Shown here in pieces: positions 47,399 to 59,153 of a stretch of 64,000 nt of DNA. This DNA is from Paramecium tetraurelia (Eukaryota > Ciliophora > Oligohymenophorea > Peniculida > Parameciidae). Made by a program: the position numbers and the translations under genes. The stretch lies in NCBI RefSeq assembly GCF_000165425.1, contig NW_001799041.1:69089-133088 (forward strand), in the 5' to 3' direction. The notes beneath the pieces are model-generated. The model was not told where the DNA came from, did not search any database, and saw only the letters and a program-made list of their open reading frames with translations. The stretch's first letter is position 1, and each line of letters starts with the position of its first letter.

Positions 47399-47710
47399 AT
47401 GTTCTGAATTAATAAGTATCCTCATTATTATCAACTATTATGAAGAATTTATATTGATCTCGCACCACTCATGCTTAAGGCATTCTGAATCTATAGGTAA
47501 CTACATCAGTGTAAGGAAGAGAAATTCAAAAAATACAATACTTCAAATTTCAGTTCAATAATTAATATCTTGAAACTAATAAAAAATAAATTATTAAATG
47601 ATTCATATTATTTGATTCACTCATTTTTGATTTTTAAGCCATTTTAAATTTAACTGATATCATATATTAAGCAACCCCACTTATTTTAGAAATTTATGGA
47701 AACTGTTTGA
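47399..47710 (+). pseudogene. Coding relic with three in-frame TGA codons
   Basis: One frame from ATG 47399 carries TGA at 47405, 47441 and 47486, yet the sequence between and after them is protein-like: INKYPHYYQLL, RIYIDLAPLMLKAF, IYRQLHQCKEEKFKKYN. No intron of usual size can remove them. An unrelated short frame (MEVKQGKSLLDTQLDS, 47236 onward) lies just upstream. I call it a remnant; the family is not recognised. Confidence 0.35.
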
Positions 47711-47793
47711 TTAATTATTTTATTTATTACATTTATTTATAAAAATAATACAAAAAATGGGGTTATTCAAAAATTATGAAAAAATATTAATGC

Positions 47794-49563
47794 TCAATTT
47801 GGTTTGTTTTATTTGTATATTTTTTAAAGCAAATTCGTAATTAAGTGCAATCTTCTATTGACTGATTCATTTTTAACTAAATCTTCGCCTAGAGTGATTT
47901 CTTCATTTTAATGTGATCTAAAGTTTATTCTATTTATTTATTTGAAACTAAATAACTTTTAGGAATCAAATTGGAAAAATTATTATTAATTAAGAATTTT
48001 TGATTCATTCTAAGGAAGGTATTGTAATGATTCTTAAATTTTGCTGCTATCAGTCTCCTAAAATTTGAAACTATATTATATTGACTCCATTTCTTAACAG
48101 AGATTACTTTTTCTTTAGGAGCTTTTAGTTTATAGGTCTTTTAATGCCATAAACTGACATGCCAAAGATGAAAATAAGTCCGCATTTTTTTTTGTTTATG
48201 TTTTAAAAGCCATTTTAAAGATTTCTGAATTTAAATTATTCCCCATTTTTATCACATGCTCATTTATCACTTTTATTAGTTCTAACAATGGTGATGATAT
48301 ACACCTTATCAAACTGGCAGTTAGAAGAATCAAAAATGCACAGCAAGCCATCTAAATCTATATTTACTGAAACAATTCTGCCTCCAAATTATTGATTAGT
48401 ATATTGATCTCATCTGAAATTTCTTATTCATATGTGACATTTTTAAAGCTTTAAAAAATAATAATATTTATTACACGATCATGGTTAAATTCTCTTTATA
48501 AAATTGATATGTATAAACGAATACTGATCTTTAATATATTTTGTTCAACAAATAAAATGTGTTATTTACATTTTCATTAATTTTAGAATTTTCTTAAATG
48601 GTTTACCAATCTGATTCATTAAATCCAGTGTATGTAGTATTCGTAATTCTTACTAATCCTGTGATTTAATGGAATGTATCCATTGTACTTAAAATAACAT
48701 CGCCATTTTAGTGAACTAATAAGATATTTAATGGAACATTTTAAATATTAGTGTCTGATATCGGTAGCAGTTATAAAACTATTCCAAACATTGAGTTATT
48801 TCTAATTAGAGAATAAGTCAAAGCTGAATAAGGTAGGTTATTACGAGCAGATAGTAATATGGGCGAATAAAAATAGCTAGAATTGGGATGAATTTTGGAT
48901 TAAGCCATATGATTGACATACCTATCAGGTTATTTGATTAATTACCAAGGTCGGGTGTTTAAATTATAATTCTTATATTTGAATTAATTAGGGAAAGAAG
49001 CAAAGAATTAGGCCTTTGGTAAATCAAAAAATGACATTTTTGAGTCCTCACTAGTAATAAATTATTAAGTAAATGGACTCAGCAAAGTCAAAGTATCATT
49101 AAAATCTTGTTCTTCATCATGAGATGTTACAATTTCAAATCCTTGGCATATAATATCTGAATTATAGATTACTTTGTATTCTTTGATTTAAGTTTATTCA
49201 ATGCATTCTTAAAATTAACTATTAATCACCTTATATCGACTTTTCGACTGAATAACATATTAAAAGAAATCATTTGAATGCTATAAATTTGATAAAGCTA
49301 TCTAAATTATTCAAAATACTTTGATAATTTTTGTGCTCTATATATTATCTAAGTTGATCAGAGATTATTTAAACTAGATGTTACTCTTGTTTCTGCGATA
49401 AGGTTTGAGAAAATGATTGAATAAAAGTGAAAAAGATTGCTGATTGAACCTAATACGTAGCTAATATCACCAGCACAGTGAAAGTGACGATACAAAAGTT
49501 AATAAGAGTGATCTAATTACTCATTCTAAGAGATTTGAAGTAATTTTTAACTTTTTTAAACAT
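47794..49563 (-). CDS. Membrane protein with extracellular Cache-like domain
   Basis: Starts with a short cytosolic head and a membrane helix (INFCIVTFTVLVILATYQV). The extracellular part includes LNTRPWYQQISNN, a motif typical of dCache sensor domains (NxRPWY), and the surrounding SEDSKMSFFDLPKAQFFA. Later exons are helical (INEHVIKMGNNLNSEIFKMA; FKNHYNTFLRMNQKFLI) and the frame ends RRLHLITNLL..KPN. Several introns are needed, and those around 48500-48900 are only partly placed. Cache domains bind small molecules outside the cell. Ciliates have many such orphan receptors. Confidence 0.55.
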
Positions 49564-49662
49564 TCACAATTATTATTATATATCATGATTAAATAATTAT
49601 GTTAGACACCAAAAAAACATAGTTGAACAAATTAAATTTATATATCATTAATTATTAATCTT

Positions 49663-52600
49663 TCAATAATCCTCGGTTTGTGTTTAGGAAGGCTAAATTT
49701 ATTGCTTAACCAAAACATCCTATTGTTACAGAAGATTGGACCCAATATTTTTTTTTGTATCTTCATTTGAAAATGAACCCTTATCAAGCATTTTTAATCC
49801 TGATTACGAATTGTCTTCAATTAAATTAAAATTTACCTTCCTCCTTTTTGTAAATGTAAGATGACTCCTACGAGGGTTGTTATTAGTTTTATTGATGTTA
49901 TTATTACGATTATATATTTTGTTGTTATTATTCTAATTTTTTCCTTTTCTCTTGTTCTTTTAATTCTGCTAATTTAATTTTGGTGAAATTTTGTTTTGCT
50001 TATTTAAGGGCTGTTTTATATTTATAAAATTTTTCAAAAAATTTATCAAAAGGAACTTTTGTTTCAGCATAATAATTAGCAAGATCTTCATATTATGTTT
50101 CAAGCTATTTTAATAAAATCTCAAAATTAGCTAGATCGGAAAGAATTTATTCATAAAAATTCTATAACCTCTCTTCTACCATATCTTGAATCGGAAGAGA
50201 CACTTTTGATTTTATGGCCTTATCAACATTTTTCGAATTTTTTTTTAGCTCGGTTAAATCAGCATTCAACTAAGTCAAAGGGGTTTTAGCTATATATATC
50301 TTAATAAATACCAGCCAATTCAATTTCTTCTAAATTCTCATCAACCAAAACTAATTCCTCTTTTAGATCTTCTTCCGCTTTTTCAATGATAAACATTAAT
50401 AAGTTGCCTTTATTGTCAGTGGTTTTAACATCAGTTAATTTCTCCATCATATCAAATTTAAATCCATATGCACCACCTCTAGCTGATTATCCATTCATGT
50501 AATTTCCTGCAGCCAAAGCATATTCCATGAAAACTTTCGTATTCTTATCATTTTTTGTCACTGTCATTAAATGTTTGAATATATCAATTTTGGTTTACAA
50601 ATCTTCTGCTAATTCTTTATAATTATATTTGAATTTCAACGATAATAGCCTAATTGATATTCTAAATTAATAACCTATAATCATATCCTTTTACTGAGCT
50701 AATATTTATACAAAATATGTCTGGTAAGGCTAAGTTTGATTAGTCCGAATCCTACCACATTACAACCTCTGTATCATTTGGCATTGCAGTAATTAAAGAT
50801 TCAACTATATTTGGTCTTAATACAGTTTCATCTAGTCTTACAATTTAGTTTAATATCAATACTGATAGAGACTTTCAACTATTAATTAATTTGACATTTT
50901 AAGTTTGCCTAGCACTATCTCTAGATTTTTCATTCTCTCCGGTCCTAACATTGAAATTTTCCCCGGCTTATTGGTTCCACCTTGAACATTGATATTGCTA
51001 GATGTTGGCTTTGCTGCAAATAAATTCTCAATAACATTGTAATCTAATTTTAATTTAGTATCATCGATTGATTCCCATATAGTATTTCTAATTTATTCCG
51101 GCTTTATAATCGTCCAGGGAACCTATTTTAACTATATATTAGGTTTATGTTTTTATTTCCCACCAAATTAAGGATCTGGGCCACCAGGAGGTCTTGGCCC
51201 AGGAGGAGGAGGTGGAGGAGGTGCACCACCAGGTGGAGGTCCTGGTGGTTTTGGCCCTCCTGGAGGAGGTGGAGGAGCTGGTGATGAAGCTCCAGTTTTA
51301 GCACCAAGTGGAGGTGGAGGAGGAGCAAGTGCTGATACAGATATTGTACCTGGAGGTGGAGGTGGTGGAGGAACTTGTGATATTTAAGGAGCAAGGGCGT
51401 TTGTTTAATTTTAACCTAGTTATGGTGAAAATGTATTCTATGCAATTATTGCTTAACTATTCAATTTCTTTTCTAAATTTTCTTTTTCTTATAGTGTTTG
51501 TTAAAGTTTTTCTTGAAGAATTTGTATATTAATTAATTGTTCTATAGAATAGGATAAGTAGGATACTTTTGCTTTCATCATCGAATTTATGAATTCCATT
51601 CTCCATTACTTTTTAATTTTCTCTCATTTCATCAAATTTTTATGGATATTTTTTTTATTATTCTAAGAGAATGGCTTATTCTTCTATGATACCATGTAAT
51701 TTTGCCAGCTCATCTTAGTACTGCTCTATTGTTTTCAGTTCACTTTAAATTTTATTTGCTTATATTTTAACATAACTTGCAGAATTTACTTTTTCTATCA
51801 ATTATTACAATTCTTTCTTTTTAGCATATTTTTTTTTTATCAGTTTCTCATTTCTTGCTTATAGTTCTCTACATTCTTTATTTTTTTCAGTTAATTAAAT
51901 CTCTTTTGTAATTAGATTTTCATTCTACTCTTTTAATAATTGTTTAAATTCTATGAATAAGCAAAGATATAATTACTTTTTATTTCTTTGTCTTGATTGA
52001 TGAATTTTTAATTTTAAGATTGCAACTCTTATTTGAGCTAATCTAATTACTGTCTCTAATCATCATTATAATCTGATTTGTAAGACAATCGTTGAGGAGT
52101 AACCTCTTATTCCAATTTTTGAGCCTTGGCTTATTGCATAATTGATAATTTCTCTCTTAATTGATTGACTTCATTTTCCAATTATTGAATCGTCTTCTGT
52201 TATGATTCACATTCTTATTGAAGTGTTCTATAGTCCTTATTTTTCGCTGCCAATTATTCAGTTAATTGAGATAAATTAGACTAATCTGATTTCAATTTTT
52301 TTTCCAAATCTCCTATTTTTTTCTGTAATACAGCCACAAATGCTTCATTAGTTATTTTCTTCGGATTCAGAGACTCAAGTTATGAAATTTCATTGCTTTC
52401 AAATTATTACTCATTTGGAAAATTATTTTAGTATTTGGAAATACCATCTGCAAAATCAGTAACATGTTAATTTCCTCTAATTTTAGATTCCTATTTAATA
52501 GTTGAATTTGCTTTCCCCATTTCATCTTAGATTAAATTTAAATATTGAGGTGTAAGAAAAGTAGGTTTTAGATGTTTTGCTTACTATTTAACCTCTTGTT

Positions 52601-53806
52601 TAATTGGATCTTACATTTTTTGAGTAGGCATATCTTTATTATTCTCTAAAAATGCCTCAATTTAATCTTCTATAATTTTAATCAACTTTGAAAACTTTCC
52701 TATGTCATAACACTTTCTAGATTCTCTGTGATATAACATTGGCAATGTAATTTCTTCAGTGTAATTTGGATCAGTTATAAATTAGTGTTTTTACTTATTT
52801 AACTCAATAATCTATTAAATAACAACTTCGAATCTTAGTTCATCAGCCTTGTATTCAAATTCTTCGATGTTATTGGTGATTATTTTATAAACATCAACAA
52901 TACCTGAAGTGATAAGCTATTGACGCATTCTTTTCTTCTCCATATCTTGAGTTGGAGATTCAATTAATGTTATGACAAATGAACATATGGAAGAAATCAT
53001 AAAAACATTTTTGCATTTTTTTAAGGTATTCAAAAAAAAGGTAAGTTCGCTGTCTGGGCACAATTTGTTCAGACTTTTTAGCACCAAATAATATCCTTCA
53101 TCAGTTTGCCTACATAAATTAGATGCAATTTCTAATACTATGGTTGTCAATTCAACATGAATTGGGTGTAGATTTTTCAATATAATATCCATTGAGTCTG
53201 GGATATGCAACAGTTCCTATTAGTATTTTTCTATTTTCAAGAGCATTTCCAGTATGTTTAAGATTTGAATTTAATATAAGTAACAAGGAGGGTTCTTTTT
53301 ATCAATTAATTATTGAGATTGTTTGTAAAATCTGAATAATTTTTCTAAGAGTAAATTTATACCATCATTAAATTGTTCTAATTAATCCTATTAATCATAA
53401 ATCTATAGATTTTTGAGATGCCTTCTCAACTATTCCAAATCTTAGAGAGTTGGGTTAGCCAATTTAGATTTAAAATAGTTTACATAATCTTTTGGTAAAT
53501 TTTATAACAAATTCTTTCCTGTAATGCTTTTATACTCATTCAAAATTAAACATTTGAAATCTAACTATTTTATTTCATATTACTTTAAGGAGTGCTTTAG
53601 AATTACTAAAGAAGCTTCGGCTCTACTTTCAATTCTTTTATTAAGTCAGATATCTAATGTTCAAGATCAATTGGTATTGCATTTTTCTAAATTGCCATCA
53701 ATTTTTTTGGATCCAAAATAAATCGTATTGTTAATTATGACTCCTTTATCTATGTATCAATGGATATTGGGGATATTAATTTCCCATTTTATATAGCATT
53801 CCCCAT
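49663..53806 (-). CDS. Formin (FH1-FH2, diaphanous-type)
   Basis: Actin nucleator and elongator, about 1350 residues. It starts MGNAIQNGKLISPIS, with Gly-2 in a myristoylation-like context. An armadillo-type GBD/FH3 region follows (IPDSMDIILKNLHPIHVELT; ASNLCRQTDEGYYLVLKSLN; LPMLYHRESRKCYDIGKFSK), then coiled coil. The FH1 region carries proline runs with Gly (51140-51380). FH2: PWTIIKPEQIRNTIWESIDD, LKLDYNVIENLFAAKP, KISMLGPERMKNLEIVLGKL, SVKSKVSLPIQDM-like and EDLANYYAETKVPFDKFFEK. Tail with basic RRSHLTFTKRRKVNFN. The FH1 appears on the opposite strand as a Gly-rich false ORF. Its start is 190 bp from that of the MORN gene (divergent). Confidence 0.9.
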
Positions 53807-53996
53807 TAAATTTTAAATTTAATTAATAATACCAAATGTTTGTTGTATAATATTAACATACTAAACTGAAAAATGATTCAAATTTGAATCTATTGATCAT
53901 CAACGTGTCTTCATAATAGTTCTAGAATTGGAAGCTATTAGATGATATGATGTTAAATAATAAAAATTAGTTTATATTATTAAGAATAATTATAAA

Positions 53997-55426
53997 ATGG
54001 GAATTTCCTTGAACAAAAAATTCAAAGATGATTACGAAAAATTATTCTCAGACCATCCTGAATCAAATAAAGCAATTCAATTGTATCCAGCGTTTTCGCA
54101 TGTTAAAATGTATGTAAAATGAAGTAACAGAGTTCACAATGATTGGTATCGGTTAGCCAAAGCAGAGTTCAATGGTCTACCTCATGAAACAGAAGCCTTT
54201 CTGCAGAAATGGAGATCGAGAGAACAACATCCTCATCTATTCTTGATCCATAAAATATTCACAAATGAGAGTAGTCGGGCAGTCATTTATTTGGATTTCC
54301 CAGAATCCGTAGTAACAGAACTTGATGAAGAAACCTTTCTACCACTTTTAGATGCAGTATTACAGATAATGTCAAAATGGTAGAAATAGAGTAAGACATA
54401 TTCTTACTTTGGATGCGATTCTGTTTATAAAGTAAATCCAAATATGCCAATAAATAGGTGAGATCCTTTGATGGATAAACCTACTATAAAATATTGGATC
54501 CAATGCTACATCCATATCTTATTAAGTTCTATAGAAAGTGTTGGTTATAAAAAAACACTAAACAATTAGAGCAATTATTAGCCAAGTTTTATTTGTCTCC
54601 CATCTAATTGGAAGCCTTGAGTAAGAAGGTAGAATACCCTATTCATAATTTCTATAAGTCAGATGTGTTTTGTTTGGGTTTATATATTTATAAATGCCTA
54701 ACGTAAGACGATGATTTATATGACCTAATTAATTATAAGGTTAAATTGGATAAAATTAGAAGCAATATCTAGGGTATGACATTCCAAAACTATGCAAAAA
54801 TGATTTTATTGAATATGCTCGAAGAAAACGAGGAAGATAGACCAGATTTCATTTAGCTTGAACTTAAGTTTACACATTTTGCACCTGAAATCAAATATAA
54901 AAGAATATTTCACAATATTAATTAAATGATTTTTGAAGAATCCTTATTACAAATAACTTAATTGGTAACGGAATAAAATAATGAATAAATTGTTCCTGAA
55001 GAAATATAGGGATTTAATTTTGATGATAGACTTGATTTTGAAAATCTACACTTTTCAATTTCATCTGAAACTAATCCGACAGCTGAAATTCATAAAATGG
55101 TTGGAAAAGGGTTTCACTCATAGATGATATTGAATAACAATAGATAACAAAACTTTTAATTAGATGAAGGAGTTATGAGAAAAACAAGAATAGATTTACC
55201 TTGCTTAGGATATGCTGATTTAAGTAACTGGAAAACTGCTGAAGGAATGTTTACAAAGGGAATGCTATAAGGATATGGTCGATTGACCTTTGTGAATGGA
55301 GATAAATTTGAAGGCTTCTTTATTAATAACAGAGCCAATGGAAAAGGTACATATTCTTTTCATGACAATCAATACTATAAAAAAGAAGGGACCTGGAAGG
55401 ATAACAAATTTATTATCACAATTTGA
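53997..55426 (+). CDS. Kinase-like protein with C-terminal MORN repeats
   Basis: Starts MGISLNKKFKDDYEKLF; Gly-2 again suggests lipid modification. The central part has features of a protein kinase C-lobe: FYKSDVFCLGLYIYKCL (subdomain IX-like, DVFxLG) and LLNMLEENEEDRPDFIQLEL (subdomain XI-like, xxRP). No glycine loop, catalytic HRD or DFG is visible, so it reads as a pseudokinase. The C-terminus carries MORN repeats (GMLQGYGRLTFVNGDKFEGF; NRANGKGTYSFHDNQYYKKE; GTWKDNKF), which usually bind membrane or scaffold partners. An intron of about 25 nt near 54109-54133 is required, and others exist. The stop is only 28 bp before the next ATG. Confidence 0.7.
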
Positions 55427-55454
55427 TAATTCTTTGAAAATAAATAGTATTATA

Positions 55455-56345
55455 ATGTTTATTATATATTTATTCTCAGTGGCACATGCTTACTTCTCCA
55501 AAAAACTTGCACATGATTTATATTTGTACACCAAAATAGCAGTTTGTGATACTCAATAAATAAAAGAATGGAATTGTGGATATTTTTGTGATCAGCATCC
55601 TGATATGGATTCAATTAAAGTCATTGAAAGTAATAGAAATGGTGTTCTATCTTATGTTGGAATCAACCAAGCTGAAAATAGAATTATAGTCACATTTCGA
55701 AGTACGATTGTTAAAAACCTTAGGTACTTAAAATTTGCTTAATTTCATCAATGATTTGAAATTTATGAAATAAGATTACCCTTGCTATGATTGTAAAGTG
55801 CATTCAGGGTTTATGGAGAGTTATCTAGATATCAAAGAGGATTTATTAAAATAAGTGAATGAATTGTCAGTACTCAATCCGAAGGCATAATTAACAATAA
55901 CGGGTCATTCTTTGGGAGCGGCCTTGGCAACTTTGGCCGCTATTGATCTTACAAATATTGGACTATATATTCATACATTTTATATATTTGGGTATAGATT
56001 TAAATCCCATTTTGTAGATCACCTAGAGTTGGAAACAAAGCTTTTGCAGAATATTTTAGTAAAAAAATAACTACCTAAGACAAAGCAAGAGTAACTCACT
56101 TTTCGGATTTGGTTCCTCATTTACCCCCACAATCATTAGATTATATACATGCTGTTCCAGAGTTTTGGTTTAATCAAGATTTTAAGGAATATTAATAGTG
56201 TGAATATTCCTAGTTTGAAGATGATAAGTGCTCAAATTCTATGTGGAGTCATTCTATTAGAGATCATCGAGATTATTTTAATATTAAATATCGATGCAAT
56301 GACAGTTTTTATCAAAAGAAAACAAAAGAATAAATTATACTCTGA
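55455..56345 (+). CDS. Secreted class 3 lipase (paralogue)
   Basis: Same family as 43506-44450. Signal peptide MFIIYLFSVAHAYFSKKL. Cys pattern VCDTQQIKEWNCGYFC. RIIVTFRST strand, ITGHSLGAALATLAAI elbow, FGSPRVGNKAFAEYF, and SDLVPHLPPQ with the catalytic Asp/His region. The frame change near 55720 is solved by a 22-nt intron (55702-55723, GTACGATTGTT..CCTTAG), giving FRSTQNLLNFINDLKFMKQ. A 26-nt intron splits IFG from SPRVG. The oxyanion FRGT is FRST here. Divergent from the other copy, so not a recent duplication. Confidence 0.9.
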
Positions 56346-56497
56346 AATATTAAAATTTGTATTATATTAAATTAGCAATTTAAACAATAAATATGTTAGT
56401 TATTTGTTCTATTTTCCATATAATATTGTAAATTCACAGAAACATTAAAAGTTAAGATAAATTTAAATATTAGACTGCAAAAATTCTATAATCAATT

Positions 56498-57127
56498 TCA
56501 TTAGTCAACCTCATTTAACACAAAATCAATTTAATCAATTCTTTAGGCACTTTCATTTTGCATTTTTAAGATAAGTGAATCATCATTATCTTCATCTTAT
56601 TGCTTTTACTAAGCAATATTTCCTGAAGAAATTGATTTAATCATAACTTAAGTTTTCATCCTTCTAGTCATTTTTCTTTTCTCAAGGAGTTCGTCTTAAA
56701 AATTGAGAGATTCTGTAATTTATTTTTCAATATTTTATTACACTTTATCGTATTCTTGGAGCAGTTGATTCATATTGTGAGTTTGATTTACCTCATTGTT
56801 TTATAATTCTTATTAAATCTTCAATTCATTTGCCTGAGTTTTTTTATAAACACTAAATCTCATCTTTTCTTAAATTTTGGAACCTTATTCAGGTAAGGCA
56901 AGTACCTTTTATTTCTTTAACAACTATATAGTCTCAGGTCTGCTAATTAAAAATTAGATTTTCTCAAGAAAATACTCTCTCATAGCGCACTTCTAATTAT
57001 CAAATATTTAAACAAAATCTTAGTAAATTTCTAACATTTTATTTACATGCTCTAAATTATAAAGTTTTTCATGAAATCTGGCTTCTAGTTATAATAAAAT
57101 TTTTAATGTATTATTATCTATTACCAT
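56498..57127 (-). CDS. Coiled-coil protein, unrecognised
   Basis: Intron-less 209-residue frame: MVIDNNTLKILLQLEARFHE, YQDFVQIFDNQKCAMREYFL, EKIQFLISRPETIQLLKKQK, then acidic/Gln-rich helical sequence ending DQIDFVLNEVDQ. No known domain. Size and pattern would suit a small basal-body or intraflagellar protein, but that is guesswork. Confidence 0.6.
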
Positions 57128-57508
57128 TTTAATTGTAAAATAATATTTTTATTATTTCTAATATTCAACATACTTAAATCAAATATAGATTAGATATTCA
57201 AACTATAATTCTTTTTATATAAATAGCCAATAACAGCATAACAAAATCTACAGAATAGTGAATCTACATACTTATTAGATATAGAATACTTGAAATTCTA
57301 ATAGTTCTCTGACTTTAATTTGTAATTTAAATTTATTCCAAACCCTTATGATTGTTCTTTTGTCTCATTTACAAAAAACTAAAGTCTTATGTTATTTCGA
57401 TGTGAATCCATGAGGAGGCACAATTCAAACTTCCGCTGTTTTAATCAAATTGATGAATTAAATTGGTAGATGTAAATGAAGGATTTATATATTAAATACA
57501 TAAAAATA
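57128..57508. other. AT-rich intergenic stretch
   Basis: No frame or RNA with support. Contains the 3' end of ATG8. Confidence 0.45.
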
Positions 57509-57930
57509 TCAACCAAAAACTTCTAAGTCAGAATAAGTGATGTATAAAAACCCATCCTCGGGATCTTTTTTCTTCTCATATATATCTATTAATTTGACAT
57601 CTATTTAAGCATTAAATTAATTATACCCTCAGGGAGAAGTTGATTACCAATATGAAAATATAAGGATTGCTTAGGAGATATTTACAAAGTGTTTTTTAAG
57701 GTATCTCTAAACTAAAGTATGCGAAAACCTTTTGTGACTAAATATCAATATGATTAAGATCTCACTTACAATGATTTATTTAATTATGGCATTTTAGATT
57801 TAGGATGTTTCTCTAAAATGACAGGAATCATTTCAGGATGTTGACTTAATTTTTATTTACATCTCATTTGTCTCTCTTCCAGACTATTCAATTCCTTGTA
57901 CGATTTAAAATTGACCGATGCTTAAAACAT
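57509..57930 (-). CDS. ATG8: ATG8-family ubiquitin-like autophagy protein
   Basis: Lipid-conjugated autophagosome marker. N-terminal SYKELNSLEERQMRCKQKLS replaces the usual FKxxxxFEKR; then HPEMIPVILEKHPKSKMPQL, YLVTKGFRILQFRDTLKNTL, QISPKQSLYFHIGNQLLPE and DPEDGFLYITYSDLEVFG, all aligned with Atg8/GABARAP. The protein ends exactly at the conserved glycine, so no Atg4 priming cut would be needed. A 26-nt intron (57601-57626) is normal. Between NKSL and YLV lies a 24-bp in-frame, TA-bounded insert (57745-57768) that contains a TGA and cannot be removed as a GT..AG intron. The only canonical-looking intron there (GTAAGT..TTTAG, 32 nt) would delete YLV and shift the frame. Either the insert is spliced or excised in an unusual way, or the gene is broken. 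Confidence 0.75.
57745..57768 (-). other. 24-bp TA-bounded in-frame insert in ATG8
   Basis: Reads TAAGTGAG..ATATTGA followed by TA on the coding strand. Its removal, leaving one TA, gives NKSLYLVTKGF, which has exactly the family length (DIDKRKYLV-type). It resembles a very short internal eliminated sequence, but known minimal IESs are 26 bp and the ends match the TAYAGYNR consensus poorly. Confidence 0.45.
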
Positions 57931-58009
57931 AATTGTTCTTTTTAATAAATTAATTAATTTTCCAATAATCAAAAGAAATTTTATAAAATATACAATAATG
58001 GAATAAATG

Positions 58010-59057
58010 TCATGAGTTTATTTCTTCAATTACATTAATTGACTTCAAATAATTAATTTGCTCCTAACTCAATTGGTATCTCTAACCGTTTTAATCCAAG
58101 ACATAAGAACCATTTGAAATCAGATAGCCATTGCTATCCAATTCATATTGTTGAATCTATTAATAATCACTCCTTGAATCATCAAGGGTCTTTTCTGATA
58201 TGGCAGACATCTGGCATTTATCTAGGAAATAGTTTAATTAACTTACATTTATTATTAATTTGTTGTTTAATCGGACTAGCTGTGTTTATGGGAGCAAGTT
58301 CTGGTTTGATTTCTGCAACCATTTGCTCAACTATATTTATGTTATTAGGTGATATTGTTTAGCTGAGATAAGAGGAAACTTCCTCATTAAACTATTAAAA
58401 CCTCTTTAGATCTTAGCTGATAAAATTTGATTATGGTGTAGATATTTGAGATTTTTTTATGCCTTAAACCATTTCTGTAATTGCATCTAATTAAGTCTAT
58501 ATTTTAATTTCTGTCTTATTTGTACTTTCAAGTATACTCTTTTTTAATTTCTCCATCATCGATTGGGTGTAAACTTGTGTCTTCTATTCTTAATTGATTA
58601 TTAATAACTATAATTCTCCCATCTTCAATTCTAATTGCTTAATTTTATCCTTAATTTGAACATCGTTGTTTAGTTATCCAATCCCAGAATCATACAATTA
58701 TTTTACGCTTTATTCATTACTACTCATTCTATCATTTAAGGATTTTATTTAAATTTGAAATTGTTCGTTTAAAGTGTTTTACTCATATTGCAATTAGATT
58801 ACTTATAATTTTAGTTTATCGAAGAGCTATTCTTAAGGTTTCTAGGATTCAAAACTATCCTGTGTTTTACCTGAGGGTAGGTTCTGATATAATTTATTTC
58901 TTATATATACATTTACGAATCGAATCTAACTACATGAATTGTGTTTCACTGGTCCTCGATTTTCCTTACCGACTGATTGCTAACGGATTTCGGATGGGTA
59001 ATAAGTTGGAACAACTGGTTTCATGGTTCTTGCATAATTAATTGGGCCAGAATTCAT
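58010..59057 (-). CDS. Coiled-coil protein, unrecognised
   Basis: About 340 residues. A basic Pro/Ser-rich head (MNSGPINYARTMKPVVPTYY; NRGPVKHNSCSQIRFVN) is followed by coiled coil (KLKLQVIQLQYEQNTLNEQF; KIKQLELKMGELQLLIINQE), then a C-terminal LDSNGYLISNGSYVLDQNG repeat-like piece ending INVIEEINS. A 25-nt intron (GTAAGTTAATTAAACT..CCTAG) removes an early stop. The paired YLI/YVLDxNG elements look like short beta-hairpin repeats. No family recognised. The stop is 79 bp from the ATG8 start. Confidence 0.65.
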
Positions 59058-59153
59058 TTTATATTATAATTAACGAATAGATGATATATGATTAAATATA
59101 TTCAAAATCAACGTATTTCCATTATCACCTATTATTAGTAAATAAGAATAATC

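Noticed and set aside
51128-51394. Leu/His/Gln-rich minus ORF and Glu/Val-rich plus ORF over a GC-richer patch
   Set aside because: These are wrong-frame readings of the proline-rich FH1 region of the formin.
55700-55760. Apparent frameshift in the second lipase
   Set aside because: A 22-nt GT..AG intron at 55702-55723 restores the frame and the lipase alignment.
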